The notes below the pieces were generated by a model. The model was not told the origin of the DNA and did no database searches. It worked only from the letters and a program-made list of their open reading frames with translations. From Vallitalea okinawensis (GTDB taxonomy: Bacteria; Bacillota; Clostridia; Lachnospirales; PQDH01): DNA of 58,999 nt. A program made the translations under genes and the position numbers. Numbering within the stretch: the stretch's first letter is position 1; each line of letters begins with the position of its first letter. Shown here piece by piece: positions 7,991-14,447 of this stretch. The DNA lies in assembly GCF_002964605.1 (NCBI RefSeq), contig NZ_PQDH01000017.1, positions 1 through 58,999 of the forward strand, written 5' to 3'.

Positions 7991-8517
7991 TCATCATCCC
8001 CCGTTTCAAGGATTAAACAATTATAAACAACAGGACCTGTAAAATCTTCTTGCAGGTATTTCTGTAGATTCTCATAGTGATAGTTAGTACCATCACCAAA
8101 GATATAAAGCTGATCATTTTTTTCTTCTACGATTATGTCAAAGTCATCTAATTTCAAAACTTCTTCCAAGTTATGAGAGGTATAGATGACATCTAGTTCT
8201 AATTCCTCTTTCATAACGAATTTTTTTAATGCATTAACAAGGTCATTATTATTAGGCGATAAGTGGTGACCTTTTGTCTTAGTCAAATAGATACGAAAGA
8301 TTTTATATTTCTTGAGGGCTACTAGAAAAAGAATAGTGGAGAGTGTACTTCCTATTATCGCTTCTGCAATTGCCACATCAGGAGCATTATAAAGCAAGTA
8401 AGTAAATGAAGATATTAATGAGAAGACACCTAAATAAATGATTGCTCGCCTAAGGATATTGGTTTGTACAGCTAAAATAGAAAAAATAATCATTAAAAGG
8501 AAAAATAACTGCTGCAT
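7987..8517 (-). CDS. MbhD-type subunit (DUF4040) with a C-terminal soluble extension
   Basis: 176 residues. Residues 1-75 are the DUF4040/MbhD core: three helices with NAPDVAIAEAIIGSTLSTILFLVAL (about 44-68), homologous to NuoJ and to the region of MrpA before MbhE. Residues 80-176 are an additional charged, soluble domain (KKFVMKEELELDVIYTSH...DFDIIVEEKNDQLYIFGDGTNYHYENLQKYLQEDF) absent from short DUF4040 proteins. The start is one base before the mrpG stop. Function of the extension is unknown; it should face the cytoplasm if the usual topology holds (inference). Confidence 0.85.
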   Translation of the reverse strand: MQQLFFLLMIIFSILAVQTNILRRAIIYLGVFSLISSFTYLLYNAPDVAIAEAIIGSTLSTILFLVALKKYKIFRIYLTKTKGHHLSPNNNDLVNALKKFVMKEELELDVIYTSHNLEEVLKLDDFDIIVEEKNDQLYIFGDGTNYHYENLQKYLQEDFTGPVVYNCLILETGDDE

Positions 8518-8814
8518 CTAATCACCTTTCTTCACATGGTAACCACTATAATGGGCACTCTTTGTTATAAAATGGGTGCTAACAGGATTTAAAAGTAGTA
8601 CAGCAAAGAGTATAAGGAATACTTTTAAACTAAAATAGCTAAAGCCTTTATAAACCATAACACCAAACATCATACAGATAAATCCAGCTGTATCAATGAG
8701 AGATGCAATAAGTATTCTTGAATAAAAGTTCTTAAATCTAAATAAACCAATACTGCCAATCAAAATAAAAATTAATGAGACTGCCATTAAAACTAATCCA
8801 ATTATTTCGTTCAT
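8518..8814 (-). CDS. mrpG: Na+/H+ antiporter subunit MrpG (MnhG/PhaG, MbhC-type)
   Basis: 98 residues with three helices. Opening helix MNEIIGLVLMAVSLIFILIGSIGLFRFKNFYSRILIASLIDTAG is the PhaG/MnhG signature (GxxGxxRxxDxYxRxHAxxxxxT in the usual form), followed by a helix ending LFAVLLLNPVSTHFITKSAHYSG, where NPxxxHxxxxAA is conserved. Overlaps mrpF by one base. Small structural subunit of the antiporter. Confidence 0.9.
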   Translation of the reverse strand: MNEIIGLVLMAVSLIFILIGSIGLFRFKNFYSRILIASLIDTAGFICMMFGVMVYKGFSYFSLKVFLILFAVLLLNPVSTHFITKSAHYSGYHVKKGD

Positions 8815-9065
8815 TAGATCTTTCCTTTCTGTTGAATAAACCGACTTATAAAGATTAAGCCAATGATGTTCAAGAGTGCATAGGCTAATGCAATGTCTAA
8901 AAGATAGTTCTGATCATTAAGTAAGGCGAACAATACGATAAGAGCAGTTATTTTTAGTGACATTAAATTAAGACCTAAAAGTCTGTCCCATACAGAAGGA
9001 CCAAGAATAAGTCGTAATAAACTAAAAATCATAATGAATGATAGTAGTAGAATAATCGTTTGCAA
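8814..9065 (-). CDS. mrpF: Na+/H+ antiporter subunit MrpF (MnhF/PhaF, MbhB-type)
   Basis: 83 residues, three helices. The segment LRLILGPSVWDRLLGLNLMSLKITALIVLFAL (about 16-47) matches the MrpF signature RxxxGPTxxDRxxAxNxxxxxxxxxxxL, and DIALAYALLNIIGLIFISRFI (about 58-78) is the conserved last helix. Directly abuts mrpE. Part of the same coupled operon. Confidence 0.92.
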   Translation of the reverse strand: MQTIILLLSFIMIFSLLRLILGPSVWDRLLGLNLMSLKITALIVLFALLNDQNYLLDIALAYALLNIIGLIFISRFIQQKGKI

Positions 9066-9536
9066 TTAGCTATCCTCCTTCACTAAGATACTTTCAAAAT
9101 CATCTGTAATGGAGTCAGAGTTACCTGAAAGGGTCAGAACAAGTAAAGTATCTTTAAAAAAATCAATAGTAATGGTACCCGGTGTTAAAGTTACAGAATT
9201 GGATAAGACAACTTTATGCCAATCTTTTTTTAGATGAGTTTTAACTGAAACTACTTTTATATTGGAATGGCCTTTTATAATGAGTAGTATACATTTCAAA
9301 CTGGCTTTATAAATATTAATGATTAAAACAAAGATATACTTGAATAGTTTAACTAAATTAAATGAGATATGAATTGAGTCTATAGGAAAACCAAGGAATA
9401 AACGTCCCATTCCAAGAGAAAAAAAGCCTAACAAGAGACCAGTTACAATAATAAAAGGTTGAAAACTTTCGTTGAGTATACACCACAGTAGTGTGCTGAT
9501 AACACTAAAAGGAAGATCATGAATTAGTTTTTTCAT
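9066..9536 (-). CDS. mrpE: Na+/H+ antiporter subunit MrpE (MnhE/MbhA-type)
   Basis: 156 residues from the ATG at 9536; an in-frame GTG three bases upstream is possible, but AAAGGTG (about 9544-9550) is better spaced for the ATG. Two N-terminal helices (about 10-50), then a third hydrophobic stretch, and a C-terminal soluble part with VVSVKTHLKKDWHKVVLSNSVTLTPGTITIDFFKDTLLVLTL, where LxNxxTLTPGTxxxD is the MnhE signature. First gene of the operon; MrpE is needed for full antiport activity in Bacillus (family knowledge). Confidence 0.9.
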   Translation of the reverse strand: MKKLIHDLPFSVISTLLWCILNESFQPFIIVTGLLLGFFSLGMGRLFLGFPIDSIHISFNLVKLFKYIFVLIINIYKASLKCILLIIKGHSNIKVVSVKTHLKKDWHKVVLSNSVTLTPGTITIDFFKDTLLVLTLSGNSDSITDDFESILVKEDS

Positions 9537-9566
9537 CACATCACACCTTTTTATTTATTTACTTGT

Positions 9567-9595
9567 AGTATATCAAAAGGCTGTTGCTAAAACAA
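9567..9595 (-). promoter_or_regulatory. Predicted sigma-A promoter of the mrp operon
   Basis: On the minus strand TTGTTT (9590-9595), a 17-bp spacer and TATACT (9567-9572), about 30 bases before the mrpE start. A near-consensus -10 box with a fair -35. Confidence 0.6.
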
Positions 9596-9611
9596 GTATT
9601 ATTGGTTGATA

Positions 9612-9633
9612 GATTATAAAATGTGTTATAATC
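9612..9633 (+). promoter_or_regulatory. Inverted repeat overlapping the RNase H gene promoter
   Basis: GATTATAA (9612-9619) and TTATAATC (9626-9633) form exact arms around a 6-base centre. The right arm contains TATAAT, a likely -10 box about 35 bases before the start, with TTGATA (9606-9611) 15 bases upstream. It may be an operator or a chance A/T dyad. Confidence 0.4.
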
Positions 9634-9669
9634 TAAGTGATGATAGTCAATGCACAAAGGAGATAAGAA

Positions 9670-10284
9670 ATGGGTAAAAAAGTATATGCGGTTAGAAAAG
9701 GAAGAAAGACAGGCCTTTTTGGGACATGGAGCGAATGTGAAAAGCATGTCAAAGGCTATACAGGCGCGGAATTTAAGAGTTTTAAGACTAAAGATGAAGC
9801 AGAGGCTTATTTAGGTCATGGTAATAATACTAGAAAGTCTTTTACTGACAATGATATGATTGCTTATGTAGATGGTAGTTATGATAAAGATTTAAGAATA
9901 TATGGATCAGGAGCAGTTATTCTTTACCAAGGAGAGAAAGTTACTTTGAGTGAGAGTGGGAATGATCCCAATTTAGTGGATATGCGTAATGTAGCAGGTG
10001 AAATTCTAGCATCCAAGATGGCTATGGATTATGCCCTTAAACAAGGCGTAAGTACCATCGTCATACACCATGATTATGAGGGGATTGCTAAATGGTGTAC
10101 CAAGGCTTGGAAAGCTAATAAAGTTGGTACAAAGGAGTATGCCAAGTATTATGATGAAATAAGCGAGCAAATAGAAATAGTTTTTGTCAAGGTTAAGGCA
10201 CATAGCGGTAATCGATACAACGACGAAGCTGATGAATTGGCTAAGAATGCCATTGTAAATAGTAGTAGACATTTTAGCGCTTAG
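9670..10284 (+). CDS. rnhA: Ribonuclease HI with N-terminal viroplasmin/RHBD domain
   Basis: Endonuclease that cuts RNA in RNA-DNA hybrids. Residues 1-50 are the hybrid-binding (caulimovirus viroplasmin-like) domain: KKVYAVRKGRKTGLFGTWSECEKHVKGYTGAEFKSFKTKDEAEAYLG. The RNase H fold follows with all acidic catalytic residues: Asp in AYVDGSYD (about 66), Glu in AGEILASKMA (about 111), Asp in IHHDYEGIAKW (about 135) and Asp in YNDEADELAKNA (about 184). 204 residues is normal for the two-domain class. AAAGGAGA at 9657-9664 sets the ATG. Single-gene transcript ended by an overlapping terminator. Confidence 0.93.
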   Translation: MGKKVYAVRKGRKTGLFGTWSECEKHVKGYTGAEFKSFKTKDEAEAYLGHGNNTRKSFTDNDMIAYVDGSYDKDLRIYGSGAVILYQGEKVTLSESGNDPNLVDMRNVAGEILASKMAMDYALKQGVSTIVIHHDYEGIAKWCTKAWKANKVGTKEYAKYYDEISEQIEIVFVKVKAHSGNRYNDEADELAKNAIVNSSRHFSA

Positions 10285-10307
10285 TATGAAATATACTAAG
10301 CGCTTTT
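10277..10307 (+). terminator. Terminator overlapping the rnhA stop codon
   Basis: GCGCTTAGTAT (10277-10287) and ATACTAAGCGC (10293-10303) form an 11-bp perfect stem followed by TTTTT. The TAG stop at 10282-10284 lies inside the 5' arm. It also ends just before the convergent gene and may serve both. Confidence 0.9.
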
Positions 10308-10310
10308 TCC

Positions 10311-10607
10311 TTATAGATAAGGGTAGTTACTGTAACTCTGAATGACGAGTTCTTCCCCAGACTTAGTAATCTGATAGATCTTTTTATTACCTGAATCGTT
10401 GCTAAAAACCAAGTGATTTTCTTCTAACAGAGATAGAATTTTACGTACAGTTTTCTTTCTATGGTTGCCAAAGATCAAATAAATTTCTTCGATATGTAAT
10501 TCAGCTTTAATAACCAACTGCTCTAGTATTTTCACAGCAAAAAATTTATCTAATCCATTTACTGATTTAAAGAGATGTACAAATAAATCCTGTTGGTAAC
10601 TACTCAC
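10311..10607 (-). CDS. Small winged-helix DNA-binding protein
   Basis: 98 residues from GTG at 10607, chosen because AAGGA (about 10618-10622) is about 9 bases upstream; a TTG three codons earlier is too close to it. A single winged-helix domain: helices up to about residue 50, a recognition-like helix around NHRKKTVRKILSLLEENHLV, and a wing FSNDSGNKKIYQITKSGEELV of the MarR/PadR type. No sensor domain and no Cys cluster. Divergent from the DUF975 gene across about 140 bases, so it may control that gene and itself. Family assignment within winged helices is uncertain. Confidence 0.6.
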   Translation of the reverse strand: MSSYQQDLFVHLFKSVNGLDKFFAVKILEQLVIKAELHIEEIYLIFGNHRKKTVRKILSLLEENHLVFSNDSGNKKIYQITKSGEELVIQSYSNYPYL

Positions 10608-10665
10608 AGCAATCAATCCTTATTGCTTTTTTATTATATATGAGTTAGCTGTTAAATTTATGCGA

Positions 10666-10694
10666 TTGACCTCATGGTATTTATGTAGTAATAT
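10666..10694 (+). promoter_or_regulatory. Promoter of the DUF975 gene
   Basis: TTGACC (10666-10671), 17-bp spacer, TAATAT (10689-10694); about 55 bases before the start codon. Confidence 0.6.
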
Positions 10695-10750
10695 GTGAAA
10701 GGCAACATTTTATGTTTGTTATAATAAAGATTTGAGAGTGAGGGAATTTG

Positions 10751-11365
10751 ATGATGTCAAATAGTGAAATAAGAGGCGAAGCAAGACGTCTCCTTAGTGG
10801 GAACTGGGGGACTCCAATTGGTGTTATGCTTGTACTATCTATTTTAGGTGGTACTGTTGGTGGTTTACTAGGCTTAATCCCTATTGTAGGTGTTATAGGA
10901 GCTCTTTTCATTCAAGGAGCTTTATCTTTAGGAATCGCTATTTTCTTTATTAAGTTTATAAGAACAGGTGCAGCAAGTTTTGAGGATAGTTTTCTAGGAT
11001 TCAGGAACATTCTGAAAGCATTTGGTCTTACATTTATGATGGGTTTGTTTATTTTTTTATGGATGCTTTTATTCATTATACCAGGGATGATAGCAGCTTT
11101 TAGATACTCATTAGCATTCTATATCCTTGCAGATAATCCAGAAATGGGCGTTATGGAATGCATTGCAGAAAGCAAACGATTAATGAGTGGTAACAAAGGT
11201 AAGCTTTTCTTATTATCCTTAAGTTTTATAGGATGGTCACTACTTTGTATCTTAACTTTAGGTATCGGCTACTTATGGTTAGCTCCTTATATGCAAACAA
11301 GTTTTGCGGTGTTCTATGAGGACGTTAATGGGAAACAAAATATAGAGGCAACTGTAACATTATAG
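10751..11365 (+). CDS. DUF975 family integral membrane protein
   Basis: 204 residues from ATG 10751 (GAGGG at 10739-10743; a second ATG follows immediately and a TTG lies one codon upstream). N-terminus SNSEIRGEARRLLSGNWGTPIGVMLV is the DUF975 signature (usual form xxElKxxAkxxLkGnw). Five or six hydrophobic segments (about 22-45, 50-75, 95-120, 120-140, 160-190). A Gly-rich helix pair and LILADNPEMGVMECIAESKRLMSGNKGKLFLL near residue 130-165 are typical; the conserved A-E-S-x-x-L-M-x-G motif is present. The role of the family is not known. Monocistronic between a promoter and a bidirectional terminator. Confidence 0.85.
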   Translation: MMSNSEIRGEARRLLSGNWGTPIGVMLVLSILGGTVGGLLGLIPIVGVIGALFIQGALSLGIAIFFIKFIRTGAASFEDSFLGFRNILKAFGLTFMMGLFIFLWMLLFIIPGMIAAFRYSLAFYILADNPEMGVMECIAESKRLMSGNKGKLFLLSLSFIGWSLLCILTLGIGYLWLAPYMQTSFAVFYEDVNGKQNIEATVTL

Positions 11366-11405
11366 TATTAAGATTAGGTAAAAAGGTTGTATATGAAGAC
11401 GATAA

Positions 11406-11437
11406 AAAGGAAATCCGTTAGTGGATTTCCTTTCTTT
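11406..11437 (+). terminator. Bidirectional terminator
   Basis: AAAGGAAATCC (11406-11416) pairs with GGATTTCCTTT (11423-11433), loop GTTAGT. CTTTAATG follows on plus and TTTTTATC on minus, serving the two convergent genes. Confidence 0.85.
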
Positions 11438-11448
11438 AATGTTCGTAA

Positions 11449-12213
11449 TTAGTTCCCTTGATTGTTGTAGTAAATATCAATAGCCTCTTTCATAAAAGTA
11501 GCTAAGCCTTCTTTATATTTTTCATAGTAAGCTGTAAAACGAGGGTCCGCTACATACATTTCACCAAGACCTTTAAAGATCTCAGGTGTACATTCATAGA
11601 AGTACCTAGTAATATGAGCACGATAATCATCCATTAGCTGTTGTATTTCTGGATGACTAGGTCCTAAATTCATTTTCCTACTGATAGATTGAGTGATTTC
11701 TTCACTTGCTTTTTGGATAATAGCCCAATCTTTTTTTGTATAAGAATCCGTTTTTTCTTCACATTCTTTTACTTTAGCAGTATCGTATTTTTCTCTTACC
11801 TCTTCCCTATATTGCTCTTTATATTTCTCAATTTCGGTCATATCGAATCCATCAAACATGTCTTTTTGATTCATATCCATTTCTCCTTTCATTGTGTTGA
11901 GAGTCTTATCAACATTATTGATAATGCGATCAAGTCGATTTCTCTTTTTAATCAAGAATCCCTTGTGAGTTAACAAAGCTTCTTTTCTGTTAAAAGATGG
12001 ATCATTAAGAATGTCTCTGATTTCAGAAAGATTGAAATCCATTTCTTTAAAAAAGAGAATCTGTTGGAGGACTTCCAAATTGCTATCGCTGTAATACCTA
12101 TAGCCAGCTTCAGTAACCTCATCTGGTTTTAATAAATCAATCTCATCATAATAGTGAAGTGTGCGCACACTTATTCCTACCATTTGAGCTACTTCTTTCA
12201 CTCGATAAGCCAT
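11449..12213 (-). CDS. MerR-family regulator with TipAS-type drug-sensing domain
   Basis: 254 residues from the ATG at 12213 preceded by GGAGG (12220-12224); an upstream in-frame extension lacks a ribosome binding site. Residues 1-70 are the MerR winged helix (YRVKEVAQMVGISVRTLHYYDEIDLLKPDEVTEAGYRYYSDSNLEVLQQILFFKEMDF), 75-115 the dimer coiled coil, and 130-254 the TipAS antibiotic-binding domain (EVREKYDTAKVKECEEKTDSYTKKDW...YFYECTPEIFKGLGEMYVADPRFTAYYEKYKEGLATFMKEAI). Same architecture as Streptomyces TipAL and Bacillus Mta, which bind thiopeptides or drugs and activate transcription of efflux and self genes. No efflux gene is adjacent; its own promoter has the MerR-type long spacer, so autoactivation is likely. 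Confidence 0.9.
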   Translation of the reverse strand: MAYRVKEVAQMVGISVRTLHYYDEIDLLKPDEVTEAGYRYYSDSNLEVLQQILFFKEMDFNLSEIRDILNDPSFNRKEALLTHKGFLIKKRNRLDRIINNVDKTLNTMKGEMDMNQKDMFDGFDMTEIEKYKEQYREEVREKYDTAKVKECEEKTDSYTKKDWAIIQKASEEITQSISRKMNLGPSHPEIQQLMDDYRAHITRYFYECTPEIFKGLGEMYVADPRFTAYYEKYKEGLATFMKEAIDIYYNNQGN

Positions 12214-12316
12214 ATCAATTACCTCCATTTTTATACTGAAACTTCCCACTAACGTAAGTCTAGAAATAATTAAAATTTGAATTATTTAATAGGACGTTTC
12301 AGTGACTTACAATAAT

Positions 12317-12347
12317 AGAATAGTCTATCACGCAACGTAAGAGTCAA
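12317..12347 (-). promoter_or_regulatory. MerR-type promoter with 19-bp spacer and dyad operator
   Basis: On the minus strand TTGACT (12342-12347), exactly 19 bp, then TATTCT (12317-12322). The spacer carries an imperfect dyad, ACG-TTG-CGT at the centre with matching flanks. Over-long spacers with a central dyad are the hallmark of MerR-activated promoters. It drives the TipA-like gene about 100 bases downstream. Confidence 0.75.
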
Positions 12348-12420
12348 GGATATTTTATATATTTATTTTACCATTTTTATCTCCAAAGAAAACATTAACT
12401 TAAAATATAGTTAAAAAAAT

Positions 12421-12450
12421 AGCAGCTTAAGGGGTAGACCATAAGCTGCT
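12421..12450 (-). terminator. Terminator of the nhaC gene
   Basis: AGCAGCTTA (12421-12429) and TAAGCTGCT (12442-12450) form the stem. On the minus strand it is followed by ATTTTTTTAAC, an ideal U-tract. Confidence 0.85.
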
Positions 12451-12460
12451 GTTTATAAGT

Positions 12461-14170
12461 TTAAGCTTCGATATTCGTATTTTTATTTAAATGAGTAGGC
12501 CTGCCAAAATCGACACTCTTGCCAACATATTTTACAAAGAGACCAATACCTAAGATACCAAATAGTAATGCCAATACGACACCTATCCATGAAGATACCA
12601 AACCAGTTATTAAATAACCAATGATGGCAAATGCGGCACCTGTTAAAGCATAAGGGATCTGAGTTTTTACGTGATCCATATGATCTGCACCTGATGCCAT
12701 TGATGACATAATGGTTGTATCGGAAATAGGTGAACAGTGGTCACCAAAGATAGAACCTGAAAGTACAGAACTTAATGTTGCTAATACAAGAATAGAAGCT
12801 TCTGGACTACCGTTAACATAGTTTGCAGCCAATGGGACAGCTAATGGTACTACAATAGCCATTGTTCCCCATGAAGTACCTGTAGCAAAGGCTACTAAAC
12901 AAGAGATAATAAATACAATGATTGGTAATAGTATAGCTGGAATACTTGTTTGCACATATCCTACTAGAAAATCAGCAGTTCCAATTTCAGAAACAATCGT
13001 TCCAATGGACCAAGCTAAAACCAATATAACTGCAGTTATAAATAAGGATTTGCATCCTTCTATCCATGAATCAAATACCTCACCCAATTTCATGGTCTTG
13101 TTCACCATAGCTGTAACACCTGCTACAATGCTTGCAAAAATTGCAGCCCAAATCAAAGCTACAGATGGGTCAGCAGCGCCGAAGCATTCTGCCATATTGG
13201 TCCAGCTTACACCGTCTTCGACAACATATGTGTAGCCGTTATACCATAAACCAACGAAAGCAGTTACGATTAAAGTAATGATAGGAATTAAAGCAGAAGA
13301 AATTTTGGGTGTAACCCCTGCGTTAACTTCTTCAGACTGTGTCTCTAAGTTGGACATTGGTTTTGCATCATCAGCCAATAATTTGCCTTCAAGACGAGCT
13401 CTCTTTTCTGCCTTATACATTGGACCATAATCTTTTTTTAACGCAGCAAGATAGATCACTAATGCAATGGCGAATATATTATAAAAAGTGAATGGGACAG
13501 TTTTCATGAATAGTAAGAAGAAGTTGGTATCGACACCTAGGTCACCGAAAACACCAGAGATAATACCAATTTCATAACCAACCCAAGTAGATATTGCTGC
13601 TAAACCTACGATAGGTGCTGCTGTTGAGTCAACAATATAGGCTAACTTTTCTCTTGATATTTTCATTTTGTCAGTCATAGGTCTCATGGTTGGACCTACG
13701 ATTAATGTATTAGCGTAATCATCGAAGAAAATAAAGATACCTGCAAAGATAGTAGAAATTTGAGCTGCTCTTGGTGTTTTAGCTTTTTTAGCTAGCCATT
13801 CTGCTACTGCTTTAGTACCGCCGCTCTTTGCAACAATACCGGCCATACCGCCAATACTTAATGTAAAGAAGATAATTGCAGCATTCCATGAATCAGCTAA
13901 ACTACCGAGTAAGTATGTATCAAGTGTACGAAGAAAAGAAGTAAAGATGTCTCCCCCATAAACCATCAGAACTCCTGAGAAAACTCCCAAGAACAGTGAC
14001 AGAATAACTTGCCGCGTTAAGAAAGCTAAAAGTATAGCTAATATTGGAGGAATAAGAGACCAAGCACCAAATCCAGCAGACGTGTCAGTAACATAGCGAG
14101 GAGCTAACATTGCTAATCCTAGACCTAAGACTAAAACAATAATTAGAAAGACTTTATTCAATTTGCCCAT
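12461..14170 (-). CDS. nhaC: Na+/H+ antiporter, NhaC family
   Basis: 569 residues from ATG 14170 (AAGGAGG at about 14182-14188; upstream in-frame codons lie before that site). Inner-membrane antiporter of the ion transporter superfamily with about 11-13 helices. Family features: SLIPPILAILLAFLTRQVILSLFLGVFSG near the N-terminus, GGMAGIVAKSGG (about 110), FIFFDDYANTLIVGPTMRP (about 148-166) with the acidic pair in the membrane, and ATGTSWGTMAIVVPLAVPLA...VLSGSIFGDHCSPISDTTIMSSMASG (about 428-495), the NhaC signature. The cytoplasmic loop around residues 255-290 (KKDYGPMYKAEKRARLEGKLLADD) is charged. Substrate could also be an organic ion exchange (MleN-type malate/lactate), which this family includes. 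Monocistronic. Confidence 0.85.
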   Translation of the reverse strand: MGKLNKVFLIIVLVLGLGLAMLAPRYVTDTSAGFGAWSLIPPILAILLAFLTRQVILSLFLGVFSGVLMVYGGDIFTSFLRTLDTYLLGSLADSWNAAIIFFTLSIGGMAGIVAKSGGTKAVAEWLAKKAKTPRAAQISTIFAGIFIFFDDYANTLIVGPTMRPMTDKMKISREKLAYIVDSTAAPIVGLAAISTWVGYEIGIISGVFGDLGVDTNFFLLFMKTVPFTFYNIFAIALVIYLAALKKDYGPMYKAEKRARLEGKLLADDAKPMSNLETQSEEVNAGVTPKISSALIPIITLIVTAFVGLWYNGYTYVVEDGVSWTNMAECFGAADPSVALIWAAIFASIVAGVTAMVNKTMKLGEVFDSWIEGCKSLFITAVILVLAWSIGTIVSEIGTADFLVGYVQTSIPAILLPIIVFIISCLVAFATGTSWGTMAIVVPLAVPLAANYVNGSPEASILVLATLSSVLSGSIFGDHCSPISDTTIMSSMASGADHMDHVKTQIPYALTGAAFAIIGYLITGLVSSWIGVVLALLFGILGIGLFVKYVGKSVDFGRPTHLNKNTNIEA

Positions 14171-14209
14171 TAAGAAAACCCCCTCCTTAAAAATATAGGC
14201 ATACAACTA

Positions 14210-14238
14210 ATTATAATATATATGACGAAGAAATGAAA
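14210..14238 (-). promoter_or_regulatory. Predicted promoter of nhaC
   Basis: Minus strand TTTCAT (14233-14238), 17-bp spacer, TATAAT (14210-14215), about 40 bases before the start codon. Confidence 0.55.
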
Positions 14239-14385
14239 TATATTGAAGGATAATTGTTAATATTTATAAAATTTATACTATTACATAAAATATTTTTGCC
14301 TCATACCAATGCTGTTCAAAATTATGATGGGATTTTGCATGAGATAGGCAATAAAACAGAGGGACTTAGTGATAAAATAGCTTAG

Positions 14386-14414
14386 TTTACATATAAATGG
14401 AATTGTAGTATAAT
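14386..14414 (+). promoter_or_regulatory. Promoter of the SLH/YcdB-like gene
   Basis: TTTACA (14386-14391), 17-bp spacer, TATAAT (14409-14414), then AAAGGAGGT at 14431-14439 before the ATG. Confidence 0.7.
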
Positions 14415-14447
14415 TTTCTTTGGAAAACTTAAAGGAGGTAAGTAAAT

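Noticed and set aside
5399-9536. Complex I or formate hydrogenlyase operon
   Set aside because: Only antiporter-type subunits are present (MrpE/F/G/B/C/D, MbhD/E); no hydrogenase, Fe-S or NADH-binding subunits.
12918-13235. Plus-strand open frame opposite nhaC
   Set aside because: Antisense shadow of a conserved antiporter, no start signals.
14290-14360. TTGCCTCAT ... ATGAGATAGGCAA dyad as a Na+-responsive riboswitch for nhaC
   Set aside because: It lies upstream of the predicted nhaC promoter rather than in the leader, and the pairing is imperfect; no riboswitch core could be recognised.
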